This document shows, in pieces, positions 45,875 through 54,692 of a stretch of DNA of 64,000 nucleotides (the stretch's first letter is position 1; every line of letters begins with the position of its first letter). The notes below the pieces were generated by a model. That model saw only the letters and a list, made by a program, of their open reading frames with translations. It was not told the DNA's origin and made no database searches. The translations under genes were made by a program, and so were the position numbers. This DNA comes from Xanthomonas cissicola (GTDB lineage Bacteria > Pseudomonadota > Gammaproteobacteria > Xanthomonadales > Xanthomonadaceae), in contig NZ_VZPL01000001.1 in assembly GCF_008801575.1 (NCBI RefSeq), positions 1-64,000 of the forward strand, in the 5' to 3' direction.

Positions 45875-46843
45875 ATGCTTTACCGTCGTCTGGGTTCCAC
45901 CGGGCTGCAGCTATCGGCCTTGTCGTTCGGGGCCTGGGTCACCTTCGGCAAGCAGATCGGGCGCAGCGAAGCCCGCAATCTGATCGCCGCCGCCTGGGAC
46001 AACGGCATCAACTTTTTCGATAACGCCGAGGTCTACGCGCGCGGCCGCGCCGAGCAAGTGATGGGCGATGTGATCGCCGATCTGCGTTTGCCGCGCGATG
46101 GTTTTTGCGTGTCGAGCAAGGTGTTCTTCGGTGCGGTGGACAGCCCGCGGCCGACCCAGCGCGGACTCTCGCGCAAGCATGTCACCGATGCCTGCCACGC
46201 CGCGCTCAAGCGCCTGCGCGTGGAGTACCTGGATCTCTATTACTGCCATCGGCCCGATCCGGACACCCCGATCCAGGAAACCGTACGCGCCATGGATGCG
46301 CTGATCCGCCAGGGCAAGGTGCTGTACTGGGGCACGTCCGAATGGAGCGCCGCGCAGTTGCGCGAAGCCATCGCCATTGCCGAACGCGAACATCTGCATG
46401 CGCCGGCGATGGAACAGCCGCAATACAACCTGCTGCACCGCGAGCGGCTGGAGCGCGAGTACGCGTCGCTGTGCGAGGACGGGCTGGGCACCACGATCTG
46501 GTCGCCGCTGGCCTCGGGCCTGCTGACCGGTAAGTACAACGCGGGCGTGGAGGCCGACAGCCGTCTGGGCCAGCCGGGCAACCAATGGTTGCAGGACGAA
46601 GTGCTGGGCGCGCCGGAAGCGCGCCGGCTGGAGCGCGCCCGCGCGTTCTGCGCGGTAGCGGCCGAGCTTGGCCAGTCGCCCGCGCAGTTGGCCATCGCCT
46701 GGTGCCTGCGCAATCCACATGTATCCAGCGTGATCCTGGGCGCGAGCCGGGTCACACAGTTGGAAGAAAACCTTGGTGCCTTGAACACCCTGGATCAGGT
46801 CGATGACGCCGGCTGGGCGCGGGTGGAGTCGAGCACGCGCTGA
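45875..46843 (+). CDS. Aldo/keto reductase (Kv-beta-like)
   Basis: The 322-residue protein has the AKR opening LYRRLGSTGLQLSALSFGAW, the catalytic region INFFDNAEVYARGRAE with Asp and Tyr in place, SSKVFF with catalytic Lys and YLDLYYCHRPDPDTP. The ending VSSVILGASRVTQLEENL is the NADP-binding end. This sequence pattern fits the voltage-gated potassium channel beta-subunit branch (AKR6-like) of NADPH reductases. It should reduce aldehydes in the cytoplasm. GGGAG at about 45864 serves as ribosome site; a longer in-frame extension over the repeat region was rejected. Confidence 0.92.
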   Translation: MLYRRLGSTGLQLSALSFGAWVTFGKQIGRSEARNLIAAAWDNGINFFDNAEVYARGRAEQVMGDVIADLRLPRDGFCVSSKVFFGAVDSPRPTQRGLSRKHVTDACHAALKRLRVEYLDLYYCHRPDPDTPIQETVRAMDALIRQGKVLYWGTSEWSAAQLREAIAIAEREHLHAPAMEQPQYNLLHRERLEREYASLCEDGLGTTIWSPLASGLLTGKYNAGVEADSRLGQPGNQWLQDEVLGAPEARRLERARAFCAVAAELGQSPAQLAIAWCLRNPHVSSVILGASRVTQLEENLGALNTLDQVDDAGWARVESSTR

Positions 46844-46972
46844 GTCATTGAGTCGGACGGGTGCTGCGGTGGACGTCTTGTGCGGTCACCGCAGCGAGAA
46901 CAGCGAAACTGTATCGATTCGATTGGCGTGATGAATCGAAATTCAGAGTTCGATTTAAACATCAGGTCATTC

Positions 46973-47015
46973 AAATGAGAATGGCTCTTGATCATTAAAT
47001 GAGAATGGTTATTAT
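46973..47015 (+). promoter_or_regulatory. Two Fur-like boxes upstream of hemP
   Basis: The sequence AAATGAGAATGG occurs twice, at 46973 and 46997. The second, AAATGAGAATGGTTATTAT, is close to the Fur consensus. They lie 32-74 bases before the hemP start, so iron-dependent repression of the haem locus is expected. Confidence 0.8.
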
Positions 47016-47046
47016 TTGTCTGGCCAACCGACTGGAGAACCAGATC

Positions 47047-47244
47047 ATGACCGCTCACCCCGTGCTGCTTCGCTCCGAACCGGTCAATCTGCGCGACCGC
47101 GCCACGCCGCGCGCCGTGCCCGCCGAAGACCTCATCAGCAGCGAGGCGCTGCTCAAGGGCCGGCGTGAAGTGCTGATCCAGCACGGCGACCGCGTCTATC
47201 GCCTGCGCCACACCAGCAACGACAAGCTGATCCTGACCAAGTAA
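47047..47244 (+). CDS. hemP: Haemin uptake protein HemP
   Basis: The 65-residue protein starts at ATG 47047 (TAHPVLLRSEPVNLRDR). Its conserved core is SSEALLKGRREVLIQHGDRVYRLR, followed by a TSNDKLILTK end, the HemP/HmuP signature. HemP is a small cytoplasmic factor needed for expression or function of haem uptake genes; its mechanism differs between species. It lies under two Fur-like boxes and 264 bases upstream of the haem receptor gene, with a strong hairpin between them. The in-frame ATG 16 codons upstream falls inside the Fur box and was not used. Confidence 0.9.
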   Translation: MTAHPVLLRSEPVNLRDRATPRAVPAEDLISSEALLKGRREVLIQHGDRVYRLRHTSNDKLILTK

Positions 47245-47256
47245 TTCCAGCCACGA

Positions 47257-47293
47257 GCAGCGGCTGCGCACAGCCACTGTGCGCAGCCGCTGC
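47257..47293. terminator. Strong hairpin between hemP and the haem receptor gene
   Basis: GCAGCGGCTGCGCACAG and CTGTGCGCAGCCGCTGC pair perfectly over 17 bp around CCA. It starts 12 bases after the hemP stop. No T-run follows, so it may act as a processing or attenuation site rather than a full stop. Confidence 0.7.
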
Positions 47294-47508
47294 CGCAACG
47301 ATCGCCGTGCGCCGTCAGTGCCGATGACGCGATCTTTCTCCGCGCAACGCTCGATCGCCACCGCATCCATTCGCCGCACTCGCTCAACGCGTGTGCGGAA
47401 AGATCGCAGCGGGCGCTGCCGCCGCCGCCCGTCACTCAACTCTATCTTCCCTGCCGCGCGCGGCTTATGCCGCAATGCGCGCTGCCGGGGGACGCTCAAG
47501 GGTTCCTG

Positions 47509-49740
47509 ATGATCCGCCTGCATCCGCTGGTGGTCGCGCTGTCGCTGTCGCTGCCTGCTATTTCCTTGTGTGCCCATGCTGCCGAACGCGATGCCGGAGC
47601 GGAGGGTGCGCGTGAGGTGCACGACTTCGACCGACTACAGGTCACCGCCACACGCACCCAACGCGCACTGGTGGATGTGCCCGGCACGGTGGATGTGATC
47701 GATCGCGAACAGCTCGACAACCAACTGGTGCGCGAGCTCAAGGATCTGTTCCGCTACACGCCGGGCGTGTCGGTCACCAGCACCAGCGGCCGCTTCACCG
47801 GTGCCAACGGCATCCGCATCCGCGGGCTGGATGGCGACCGCGTGGCGATCCTGGTGGATAACGTGCCGGTGTCGGACACCTTCAGTTTCGGCAGCTATCT
47901 CAATGCCAACCGTAACTTCGTCGATCTGGAAACGCTCAAGCGCGTGGAAGTGGTACGCGGGCCGGCCAGCTCGTTGTATGGCTCGGATGCATTGGGCGGC
48001 GTGGTCGCCTTCGTCACCAAGGATCCTTCGGATTATCTGAGCGCCGACAAGCACAGCTACGTCGGCCTGAAGTTCGGCTACGAAGGCGACTGGAACGGTC
48101 TGTTCGCCGGTGCCACCGGCGCGTTCGGTGGCGAACGCTGGAGCGGCATGGTGGCGGTGAGTCATCGGCAGGGCCAGGAAACGCAAAACCAAGGTGATCA
48201 CCGCAGCCGCGATTTCGCCCGCACCGTGGCCAATCCGCAGCGCATCGATGGCCGCAGTGTGCTCGCCAAACTGGTGTACGCGCCAAGCGCGCAGCAGCGC
48301 TTCAAGCTCACCGTGGAAGGCAACGAAGACTACGGCAGCATCGAGGCGTTGACCGGCATCGACCCGCGTGTGACCACGCCATCGCTGCGCATCCTGTCGC
48401 AGGACGGACGCGACCATCAGACCCGCGCGCGCGTTTCGCTACGCCACGAACTGGATGCGCTCGATTGGGCGTTTGCCGACGATCTGCAGTGGCAGCTGTA
48501 TCGCCAGGACAGCGAGAGCCTACAGCGTACCGACGAGCTGCGCGGCAACAACACCCGCCGTCATAACGAACACACCTTCGATCAGCGCGTGTACGGCGTG
48601 CTGGTCAACGCGCACAGGGCCATCGACACCGGCACGCTCAGCCACGACATCACCTATGGCCTGGACGGCACCTGGACCGACACCCGCGCCAAGCGCGATG
48701 GTTACTCGGTCAATCTGACCAATGGCGCGATCACCAATCGCGTCGGTCAGGACGTGTTCCCGGTGCGCGATTTTCCCAAGAGCGAGACCACCAAGCTCGG
48801 GCTGTATGCGCAGGACGAGATCCGCCTGTTCGATGGCCAGCTGTCGCTGACGCCCGGGGTGCGCGTGGATTACTTCCGGCTGTCGCCGCAGGTGGACGAC
48901 ATCTTCCGCGAAGACAATCCGGGCGTGGCTGCCGAGACCATCGATCAAACCCAGGTCTCGCCCAAGTTCGGCGTGGTGTGGCGGTTCTCCGATGCATGGT
49001 CGGCGTACGCCAACTATGCGCATGGCTTTCGCGCGCCGCCGTACAACGACGTCAATATCGGCTTCACCAATCTGCAGGCGCGCTATACCGCCATCGCCAA
49101 TCCGGATCTGAAATCGGAGACCAGCCGCGGTGGCGAACTGGGCCTGCGTTTCAACGATGCAGTCGGCTATCTGGGCGTCAGCGTATACTACACCGACTAC
49201 CGCAACTTCATCGAATCGTATGCGCCGGCCGGCTTCAATGCCGAAGGGCTGATGCTGTTCCAGTCGCACAACGTGGACGATGTGGTGATCAAGGGGGCCG
49301 AAGCGCGCGGCGGAATCGATCTGGGCGCCCTGGCCGGTTGGCAGGGTTGGTCGCTCAACAGCGCCCTGGCGTATGCGGAAGGCGACAATCTCACCGACGA
49401 CACCCCGCTCAACTCGGTCGACCCGCTGCGCGGAACGCTCGGCGTGGCCTTCGACAGCGATGCCTGGGGCGCGGAGCTGATCGGCACCTTCGTCGCGCGC
49501 AAGCGTCGCCCGCAGCTGGACAGCTATTACACCCCGGCCGGCTACGCCACGCTGGATCTGATGGGCCACTGGGAATTCGCGCCTGGCGCCAAGGTCACTG
49601 CCGGCATCTTCAATCTGGCCGACCGCCGCTACGTGGACTGGAATGCGCTGCCCAATGGCACGCTGGCCAGCAGCACGGTGCTCGATCGCTTCACCGGCGC
49701 CGGGCGCACTGCCTCGGTCAGCCTGGCGGTGAGCTGGTAG
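47509..49740 (+). CDS. TonB-dependent haem/haemoglobin receptor
   Basis: From the ATG at 47509 the protein has 743 residues and a signal peptide ending CAHA (about 25). The plug holds FDRLQVTATRTQRALVDVPG, RYTPGVSVTST, IRIRGLDGDRVAILVDNVP and VEVVRGPASSLYGSDALGG. The barrel has YANYAHGFRAPPYNDVNIGF and NPDLKSETS, the FRAP and NPNL motifs typical of HmuR/HemR-type haem receptors, and ends in SW. It moves haem across the outer membrane under TonB. It follows hemP and is likely Fur-controlled. Two genes that are often found beside it follow at once. Confidence 0.93.
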   Translation: MIRLHPLVVALSLSLPAISLCAHAAERDAGAEGAREVHDFDRLQVTATRTQRALVDVPGTVDVIDREQLDNQLVRELKDLFRYTPGVSVTSTSGRFTGANGIRIRGLDGDRVAILVDNVPVSDTFSFGSYLNANRNFVDLETLKRVEVVRGPASSLYGSDALGGVVAFVTKDPSDYLSADKHSYVGLKFGYEGDWNGLFAGATGAFGGERWSGMVAVSHRQGQETQNQGDHRSRDFARTVANPQRIDGRSVLAKLVYAPSAQQRFKLTVEGNEDYGSIEALTGIDPRVTTPSLRILSQDGRDHQTRARVSLRHELDALDWAFADDLQWQLYRQDSESLQRTDELRGNNTRRHNEHTFDQRVYGVLVNAHRAIDTGTLSHDITYGLDGTWTDTRAKRDGYSVNLTNGAITNRVGQDVFPVRDFPKSETTKLGLYAQDEIRLFDGQLSLTPGVRVDYFRLSPQVDDIFREDNPGVAAETIDQTQVSPKFGVVWRFSDAWSAYANYAHGFRAPPYNDVNIGFTNLQARYTAIANPDLKSETSRGGELGLRFNDAVGYLGVSVYYTDYRNFIESYAPAGFNAEGLMLFQSHNVDDVVIKGAEARGGIDLGALAGWQGWSLNSALAYAEGDNLTDDTPLNSVDPLRGTLGVAFDSDAWGAELIGTFVARKRRPQLDSYYTPAGYATLDLMGHWEFAPGAKVTAGIFNLADRRYVDWNALPNGTLASSTVLDRFTGAGRTASVSLAVSW

Positions 49741-49745
49741 CGGCC

Positions 49746-50378
49746 ATGCCCATCGCCCGCCCGCTGCCGTCGTTGTCGCATGCACGTGCCACCCGCGCCG
49801 CACTGCCGCGTCCGCAGCAATTGGCGGCGTTGGGCACGGTGCTGTGCCTGTACCGGCCCGCATTGGGCAACGAGCTGGATGGCTGGCAGCACGCGGTGGA
49901 TGCGGCGGCGTGCCGGCAGGTCGACAGCGATGGCGTGCGTGAGAGCATCTGGTTCTTCGATGCCGAGGGGCAGTGCTGCTGGCGGATCTGCCTGCTGCCT
50001 GACAGCGATTTCCTGATCTGGGATCGCCTGGTCGCGCGGCTGCCACCGTTGCCGATGGAAACCCATGAGCTGGGCGTCGGCGAGCGGCTGTGGCGTCGTC
50101 TGGCCGGGCGCATGCGTGGGGAGGCGTGGCGATTGAGCGCGCTGCGCCTGCAGGCCGCCGCCACCCGCGAGCAGCCGTTTGTCGCCAGCCTGGCGACCGT
50201 GTCGGCGCTGGGCGCGGAAGTTGCCGCACGCCTGGCGCGTGAAGAGGGCATCGACGGCCGCGTGGCGGTGGACGATTGCTGCTGCGCGCGCGCTGCCGCC
50301 TTGCGCACGGCCTCCACCACATCCAGCAACAACAACCCATCCGACATGACGACGTCGCTGGTGCGCCTGCGCCGCTGA
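49746..50378 (+). CDS. Haem-locus protein of unknown function
   Basis: The 210-residue protein starts 5 bases after the receptor stop, so it is coupled to it. It has no signal peptide or membrane segment. The middle (RESIWFFDAEGQCCWRICLLPDSDFLIWDRLV) suggests a compact alpha/beta protein with Cys pairs, and a DDCCCAR run lies near residue 180. It resembles proteins annotated as haemin transport or HmuS-like in xanthomonads, but the similarity is from memory. A role in haem handling after uptake is plausible from its place between the receptor and the DUF6607 gene. Confidence 0.7.
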   Translation: MPIARPLPSLSHARATRAALPRPQQLAALGTVLCLYRPALGNELDGWQHAVDAAACRQVDSDGVRESIWFFDAEGQCCWRICLLPDSDFLIWDRLVARLPPLPMETHELGVGERLWRRLAGRMRGEAWRLSALRLQAAATREQPFVASLATVSALGAEVAARLAREEGIDGRVAVDDCCCARAAALRTASTTSSNNNPSDMTTSLVRLRR

Positions 50379-50405
50379 CGTCTCCAACCACTCCCGAGAG
50401 TTCCG

Positions 50406-51329
50406 ATGAGCCGAACGTTTCCCCGTTGTATCGCACTGACGCTGAGCCTGTTGCCGTTGATTACCGCCGCCGACGCCCAGCGCGATCGGCAAAGCATCCT
50501 GGCGATGCAGGGCGAATACGCGGTGGACTTTGCCTTCGACGAGACGGTGTTGCTCAAGCCCGGCTACGAGCGCGCCTCGGCGATGCGCAGCGGTGCCAGC
50601 GAAGTGGTGATCGTGGTGGAGGATTCGCCGCGCAAGCTGGTGCTGCAGCATCTGCTGGTCGACGAGAAGACCGGGCATGTGACCAAGCACTGGCGGCAGG
50701 ACTGGACCTTCGAGGCACCGCAACGGTTTGAATTCACCGCCGAGCAGACCTGGACGGTGCACGCGCTGCCGCCGGCCGTCAGCGCCGGTGCCTGGACCCA
50801 ATGCGTATATGAAGTCAGCGACGCGCCACGTTATTGCGGGACCGGCCGCTGGGACTACGCCGATGGCCACCCCACCTGGACCAGCGATCCAAGCTGGCGC
50901 CCGTTGCCGCGGCGCGAGTACACCAAGCGCAGCGACTACAACGCGCTATCGGTGATCAACCGGCATACGCTGACGCCGAACGGCTGGACCCACGAACAAT
51001 TCAATACCAAGGTGTTGCGCAAGCCCGACGGCACCCAGGAAGCGATTGCGCGCGAGTTCGGCTTCAACGATTACCGCAAGACCACCGAGGTGGATTTCGC
51101 CCCGGCCTATGCGTACTGGAAGGGCACCCAAGCCTATTGGGCCCGGGTGCGCACGCGCTGGGCCTCATTCCTGCATGCACCACCGGGCCTGCATCTGAAA
51201 ACCAAGCCGGATGGCATGGCGATGATCGTGCCGATGTTCGAGCAGGCCGAGTCAGTGCAGAAGGGCAAGCGGGTCAAGGACGCGCAAATCGATGCGGTGT
51301 TCGCGCAGTGGGTCGAACCGACGAACTAG
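50406..51329 (+). CDS. DUF6607 family exported protein of the haem locus
   Basis: The 307-residue protein has a signal peptide (about 1-24, ending ADAQR). The mature protein is a beta-rich domain with GEYAVDFAFDETVLL, RKLVLQHLLVD, HWRQDWTF and a conserved GRWDYADGHPTWTSDP. These match the DUF6607 family, frequently placed next to TonB haem receptors. It should be periplasmic; a lipocalin-like or haem-relay role is a guess. It ends the haem operon, just before a REP element at 51343. Confidence 0.78.
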   Translation: MSRTFPRCIALTLSLLPLITAADAQRDRQSILAMQGEYAVDFAFDETVLLKPGYERASAMRSGASEVVIVVEDSPRKLVLQHLLVDEKTGHVTKHWRQDWTFEAPQRFEFTAEQTWTVHALPPAVSAGAWTQCVYEVSDAPRYCGTGRWDYADGHPTWTSDPSWRPLPRREYTKRSDYNALSVINRHTLTPNGWTHEQFNTKVLRKPDGTQEAIAREFGFNDYRKTTEVDFAPAYAYWKGTQAYWARVRTRWASFLHAPPGLHLKTKPDGMAMIVPMFEQAESVQKGKRVKDAQIDAVFAQWVEPTN

Positions 51330-51342
51330 GCACCCGGATGCC

Positions 51343-51434
51343 GTAGGAGCGCACCCGGGCGCGACATGGCATTCCCGATAAGGCCCATCGCGCCGCGGGA
51401 GGCTTTGCGAGGTCGCGCCCGGCTGCGCTCCTAC
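51343..51434. repeat. REP-type palindromic repeat
   Basis: Arms start GTAGGAGCGCACCCGGGCGC on the left and GTAGGAGCGCAGCCGGGCGC read from the right, one mismatch, enclosing a 46-base centre. Same family as 22726-22793. Confidence 0.88.
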
Positions 51435-51455
51435 GAGCGAGACGGCGCTTTGCCT

Positions 51456-51809
51456 TTATTCCTTGAACATCAAAAACGCCGCCACCAGGATCAGGCCGAA
51501 CGCAGCCCAATGGTTCCACTTCAGCGACTGCCCCAGGTAGAAGGTGGAGAAACCGGCAAAGACCAGCAGCGTGATCACTTCCTGCATGCCCTTGAGCTGC
51601 GGCGCCGAATACACCGCGCTGCCCAGACGGTTGCCAGGCACCTGCAGGCAGTATTCGAAGAACGCGATGCCCCAGCTGACCAGGATGGCGATCATCAGCG
51701 GCGTGGTCTTGTACTTCAGGTGTCCGTACCAAGCGAAGGTCATGAACACGTTGCTGGCGATCAGCAGCAGGACCGGGTACAGGTAGGCGGTGAAGGGGGC
51801 GGTGGGCAT
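51456..51809 (-). CDS. DUF486 small membrane protein (DMT-like)
   Basis: The 117-residue protein has four hydrophobic segments, beginning PVLLLIASNVFMTFAWYGHL and ending LILVAAFLMFKE. The motifs WYGHLK, WGIAFFEYCLQVPGNR and LKGMQEVITLLVFAGFS define DUF486, a small relative of drug/metabolite transporters. Function unknown; four-helix transport or chaperone-like roles are possible. I chose the ATG at 51809 that matches the conserved N-terminus. Convergent with the haem operon via the REP element. Confidence 0.88.
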   Translation of the reverse strand: MPTAPFTAYLYPVLLLIASNVFMTFAWYGHLKYKTTPLMIAILVSWGIAFFEYCLQVPGNRLGSAVYSAPQLKGMQEVITLLVFAGFSTFYLGQSLKWNHWAAFGLILVAAFLMFKE

Positions 51810-51888
51810 GGCGGCGAGCGGCAGAGAATGGGGGCCGAAGCATAAGCCAACCTCGTTAAGCGCACGCGACCGCACCGCCGAGGCCGCT

Positions 51889-52772
51889 CTAGCGCTGCAT
51901 GCCCCAGCGGCGCACCGTCAGCCGCTCGACCGCCTGGAACACCACGCCCTCCACCAGCAGCCCCAGCACGATCACCATCGCCAGCCCCGCGAACACCTTG
52001 TCGGTATAAAGCTCGTTGCGGTTCTGGAAGATGTACCAGCCCAGGCCGCCCTGGCCGGAGGTGGCGCCGAAGACCAGTTCGGCGGCGATCAGGGTGCGCC
52101 AGGCGAACGCCCAGCCAATCTTCAGCCCGGACAGGATCGCCGGCAGCGCCGCCGGAATCAGCAGTTGCGCCACGTAGCGCGGGCCGCGCAGGCCATAGTT
52201 GCGCCCGGCCATGCGCAGCGTGTCCGGCACTGCCTGGAAGCCGGCGTAGGTGGTCAGCGCCAGCGGCCACAGCACCGAGTGCACCAGCACGAACACCAGG
52301 CTGCCGGTGCCCAGTCCGAACCACAGCAAGGCCAGCGGCAACAGCGCAATGGCCGGCAGCGGGTTGAACATGGCGGTCAGCGTGCCGAGCACATCCGGCC
52401 CCAGCGTGTGGACGCGGCCAGTGCGGTCAGCACGAACGCCAGCAGCACGCCCAGCGCATAACCTTGCGCCAGCACCCGCAATGAGGCACCGACCCGGCGC
52501 AGCAGTTCGCCGGACAGCAGCCCGTCGTAGAACGCGCGCGCGGTCTGCCCTGCGCCGGGCAGCATCAGATCGTCGCCGACCAGCCGCGCGGCGATTTCCC
52601 ATGCCGCGACCAAGACCGCCAGTACCAATGCCTTGCGCAGCCACGGCGGTGCCTGCCAACGCGTGGGCGTGGTCGCGGCAACCAGGGCAGGGTCCAGCGG
52701 CGTCAGCGCCACTTCGTACTCGGGCCGCACCGGTGGAATCGGCGGCAATGCGCTTGCAGTGCTGCGGCTCAT
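51889..52772 (-). pseudogene. Sulfonate/taurine-type ABC permease, frameshifted
   Basis: The N-terminal part (from 52772) runs to LLAFVLTALAASTR and then stops early. The rest continues in another frame from DVLGTLTAMFNPLPAIALLP through the EAA-like loop (PAALPAILSGLKIGWAFAWR) to the end at 51889. The total of 884 bases fits one missing base; an added C in CGCTGG near 52405 restores STRLGPDVLGT. The intact protein would be a SsuC/TauC-like inner-membrane permease with six helices. It overlaps the ATPase gene by 4 bases. The frameshift probably inactivates the transporter. Confidence 0.9.
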
Positions 52773-53602
52773 GTCAGCGCCTCGCGTTGGCGCAGGGACG
52801 GGCGACGCAGCGGTGCCACCTTGTCGTCATCCAGCGTTTCATCGGGCAGATCGAACAGCAACCGGTGAATGCGTTGCGCGGTCTGCTGGAACGCCACGCT
52901 GCCGGCACTGTGCGGGCCGAAGGCATGCGCGTTGAGTTCGGCGCGCACCTGGCCCGGGTGCGGCGACAACAGCAAGACCCGGTTGCCGACCACCAACGCT
53001 TCTTCGATGGAATGGGTGACGAACAGCAGCGTGAAGCGCAATTGTTCCCACAATTCCAGCACCTGCTCCTGCATGCGCGAACGCGTCAGCGCATCCAGTG
53101 CCGCGAACGGTTCGTCCATCAGCAGGACACGCGGGCGCATCGCCAGTGCGCGTGCGATGGCCACGCGCTGCTTCATGCCGCCGGACAAGGTGTGCGGGTA
53201 GGCATCTGCAAATCCGCTCAGCCCGACCTGGGCCAGACTTTCGTCTGCCCGCTCGCGCGCTTCGGCGCGGCCGAGCTTGCGCGCCGCGCGCAGCCCGAAC
53301 ACCACGTTCTCGCGCACGCTTTTCCAAGGCGCCAACTGGTCGAATTCCTGGAATACCACCACCCGGTCCGGCCCGGGGCCGGTGACCGCATGCCCCTCCA
53401 GACGGATCTGCCCTTCGCGCGGCGCAACGAAGCCGGCAACCGCCTTGAGCAATGTGGATTTACCGCAGCCCGATGGCCCGAGCAGCACGAAGCGGTCGGC
53501 TTCGTGCACATCGAAGCGCACGCGATGGGTCGCGCGCACCACGCGCTGGGCGGAGGCATATTCCAGGCTGACATGATCGACCTGCAGCAGGGGCGTCGAC
53601 AT
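52769..53602 (-). CDS. Sulfonate/taurine-type ABC ATPase
   Basis: The 277-residue protein has Walker A LLGPSGCGKSTLL (about residue 40), a Q-loop VVVFQEFDQLAPW, the signature LSGGMKQR, Walker B VLLMDEPFAALD and the switch His in FVTHSIEEA. The SsuB/TauB family feature is ALRxxP-type spacing and APWKSVRENV. It should energise the adjacent permease in uptake of organosulfonates. The frame is intact, although its permease and binding-protein partners are broken. It overlaps the permease by 4 bases and starts 3 bases after the binding-protein stop. Confidence 0.92.
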   Translation of the reverse strand: MSTPLLQVDHVSLEYASAQRVVRATHRVRFDVHEADRFVLLGPSGCGKSTLLKAVAGFVAPREGQIRLEGHAVTGPGPDRVVVFQEFDQLAPWKSVRENVVFGLRAARKLGRAEARERADESLAQVGLSGFADAYPHTLSGGMKQRVAIARALAMRPRVLLMDEPFAALDALTRSRMQEQVLELWEQLRFTLLFVTHSIEEALVVGNRVLLLSPHPGQVRAELNAHAFGPHSAGSVAFQQTAQRIHRLLFDLPDETLDDDKVAPLRRPSLRQREALT

Positions 53603-53605
53603 CGC

Positions 53606-54652
53606 TCAGCTCCCGCCCGCAATCAGCGGGTCGTCGAAAAAGTAATCGCCCACCTTGCCCGGCGCCTGCTTGATCGCCCCGCTGTGCTGCATGAACTTGC
53701 CCAGCCCCAGCGTGTTCTGCGGTGCCACGGTGAACTGCACCTTGGGGTCCTTGAGGATCTGCAGCACCAACGCGCGATCGATGCCCGAGCCATTACGGCG
53801 CAGGAAGATATCGGCCGCCTGCTCCGGATGGGCAGTGACGAACTTTGCTGCCTGGTCCAGGGCGGCGACAAATGCGCGATAGGTCTTGGGGTTGTCCTGG
53901 CGGAATTTTTCCGTGGCGTACAACACCGTTGCCGACGACGGGCCGCCTTCGATCTCGTACGAACTGGTGACGATATGCGCGGCCGGGTTACGCGCCAGTT
54001 CCTGCTCCTGAAACGGCGGGCTGGCAAAATGCGCGGTGATTTCGCTGCGCCCACGGATGATCGCCGCGGCGGCATCCGGATGCGGCAACGCGACCTGCAG
54101 CGCATCGAGCTGATGGGTTCCCTTGTCGCCCCAGCGTTGTTGCTAGGCATGCTGCAGAAACCGCGACTGCACCGAGACACCTGTCGCCGGTACCGCAATG
54201 CGGTCCTTTGGCGTGAAATCGCCGATGGATTTGATGCGCGGATTGTTGCTGATCAGGTAGTACGGGAAATTGCCCAGCGAGGCGACGCCGCGGACATTCT
54301 GGCGGCCGCGCGTGCGGTCCCAGATGGTGAACAGCGGACCGACGCCGGCACCGGCGATATCGATCGAACCGGTCAACAACGCGTCGTTGACCGCCGCCCC
54401 GCCGGAGAGCTGCAGGAACTGCACGTCGATGTCCACGCCGGCGGCCTTGCCCCGCTGTTCGATCAACTTCTGGTCCTGCGCCACGTCCAGCAGCAAGTAA
54501 ACGATGCCGAATTGCTTGGCGATCCGCAGCTTGCCTTCGGCTTGCGCATGCGCGCTATGCAACAGCGGCAACGCGGCCAACACCAGCAGCGCGATGCGCC
54601 GCGAAAAACGCCGGTGCGGCAAAGGAGCGTGGGAAAAGACGGTCAAACGCAT
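53606..54652 (-). pseudogene. Sulfonate/taurine-type substrate-binding protein, nonsense codon
   Basis: From the ATG at 54652 a signal peptide (HSAHAQAEG, about 35) precedes a NitT/TauT-like binding protein: KLRIAKQFGIVYLLLDVAQD, GVDIDVQFLQLSGGAAVNDA, ALLTGSIDIAGAGVGP. An in-frame TAG at 54143-54145 follows QSRFLQHA; after it the same frame continues QQRWGDKGTHQLDALQVALP and on to the normal end at 53606. One base change, such as GAG or CAG to TAG, would explain it. The full protein would have 347 residues after read-through. The product is expected to be truncated and inactive. Confidence 0.9.
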
Positions 54653-54692
54653 GCGGCGCTCCAGTCGAGAAGGGGAAGGGAACAGGTGATGC

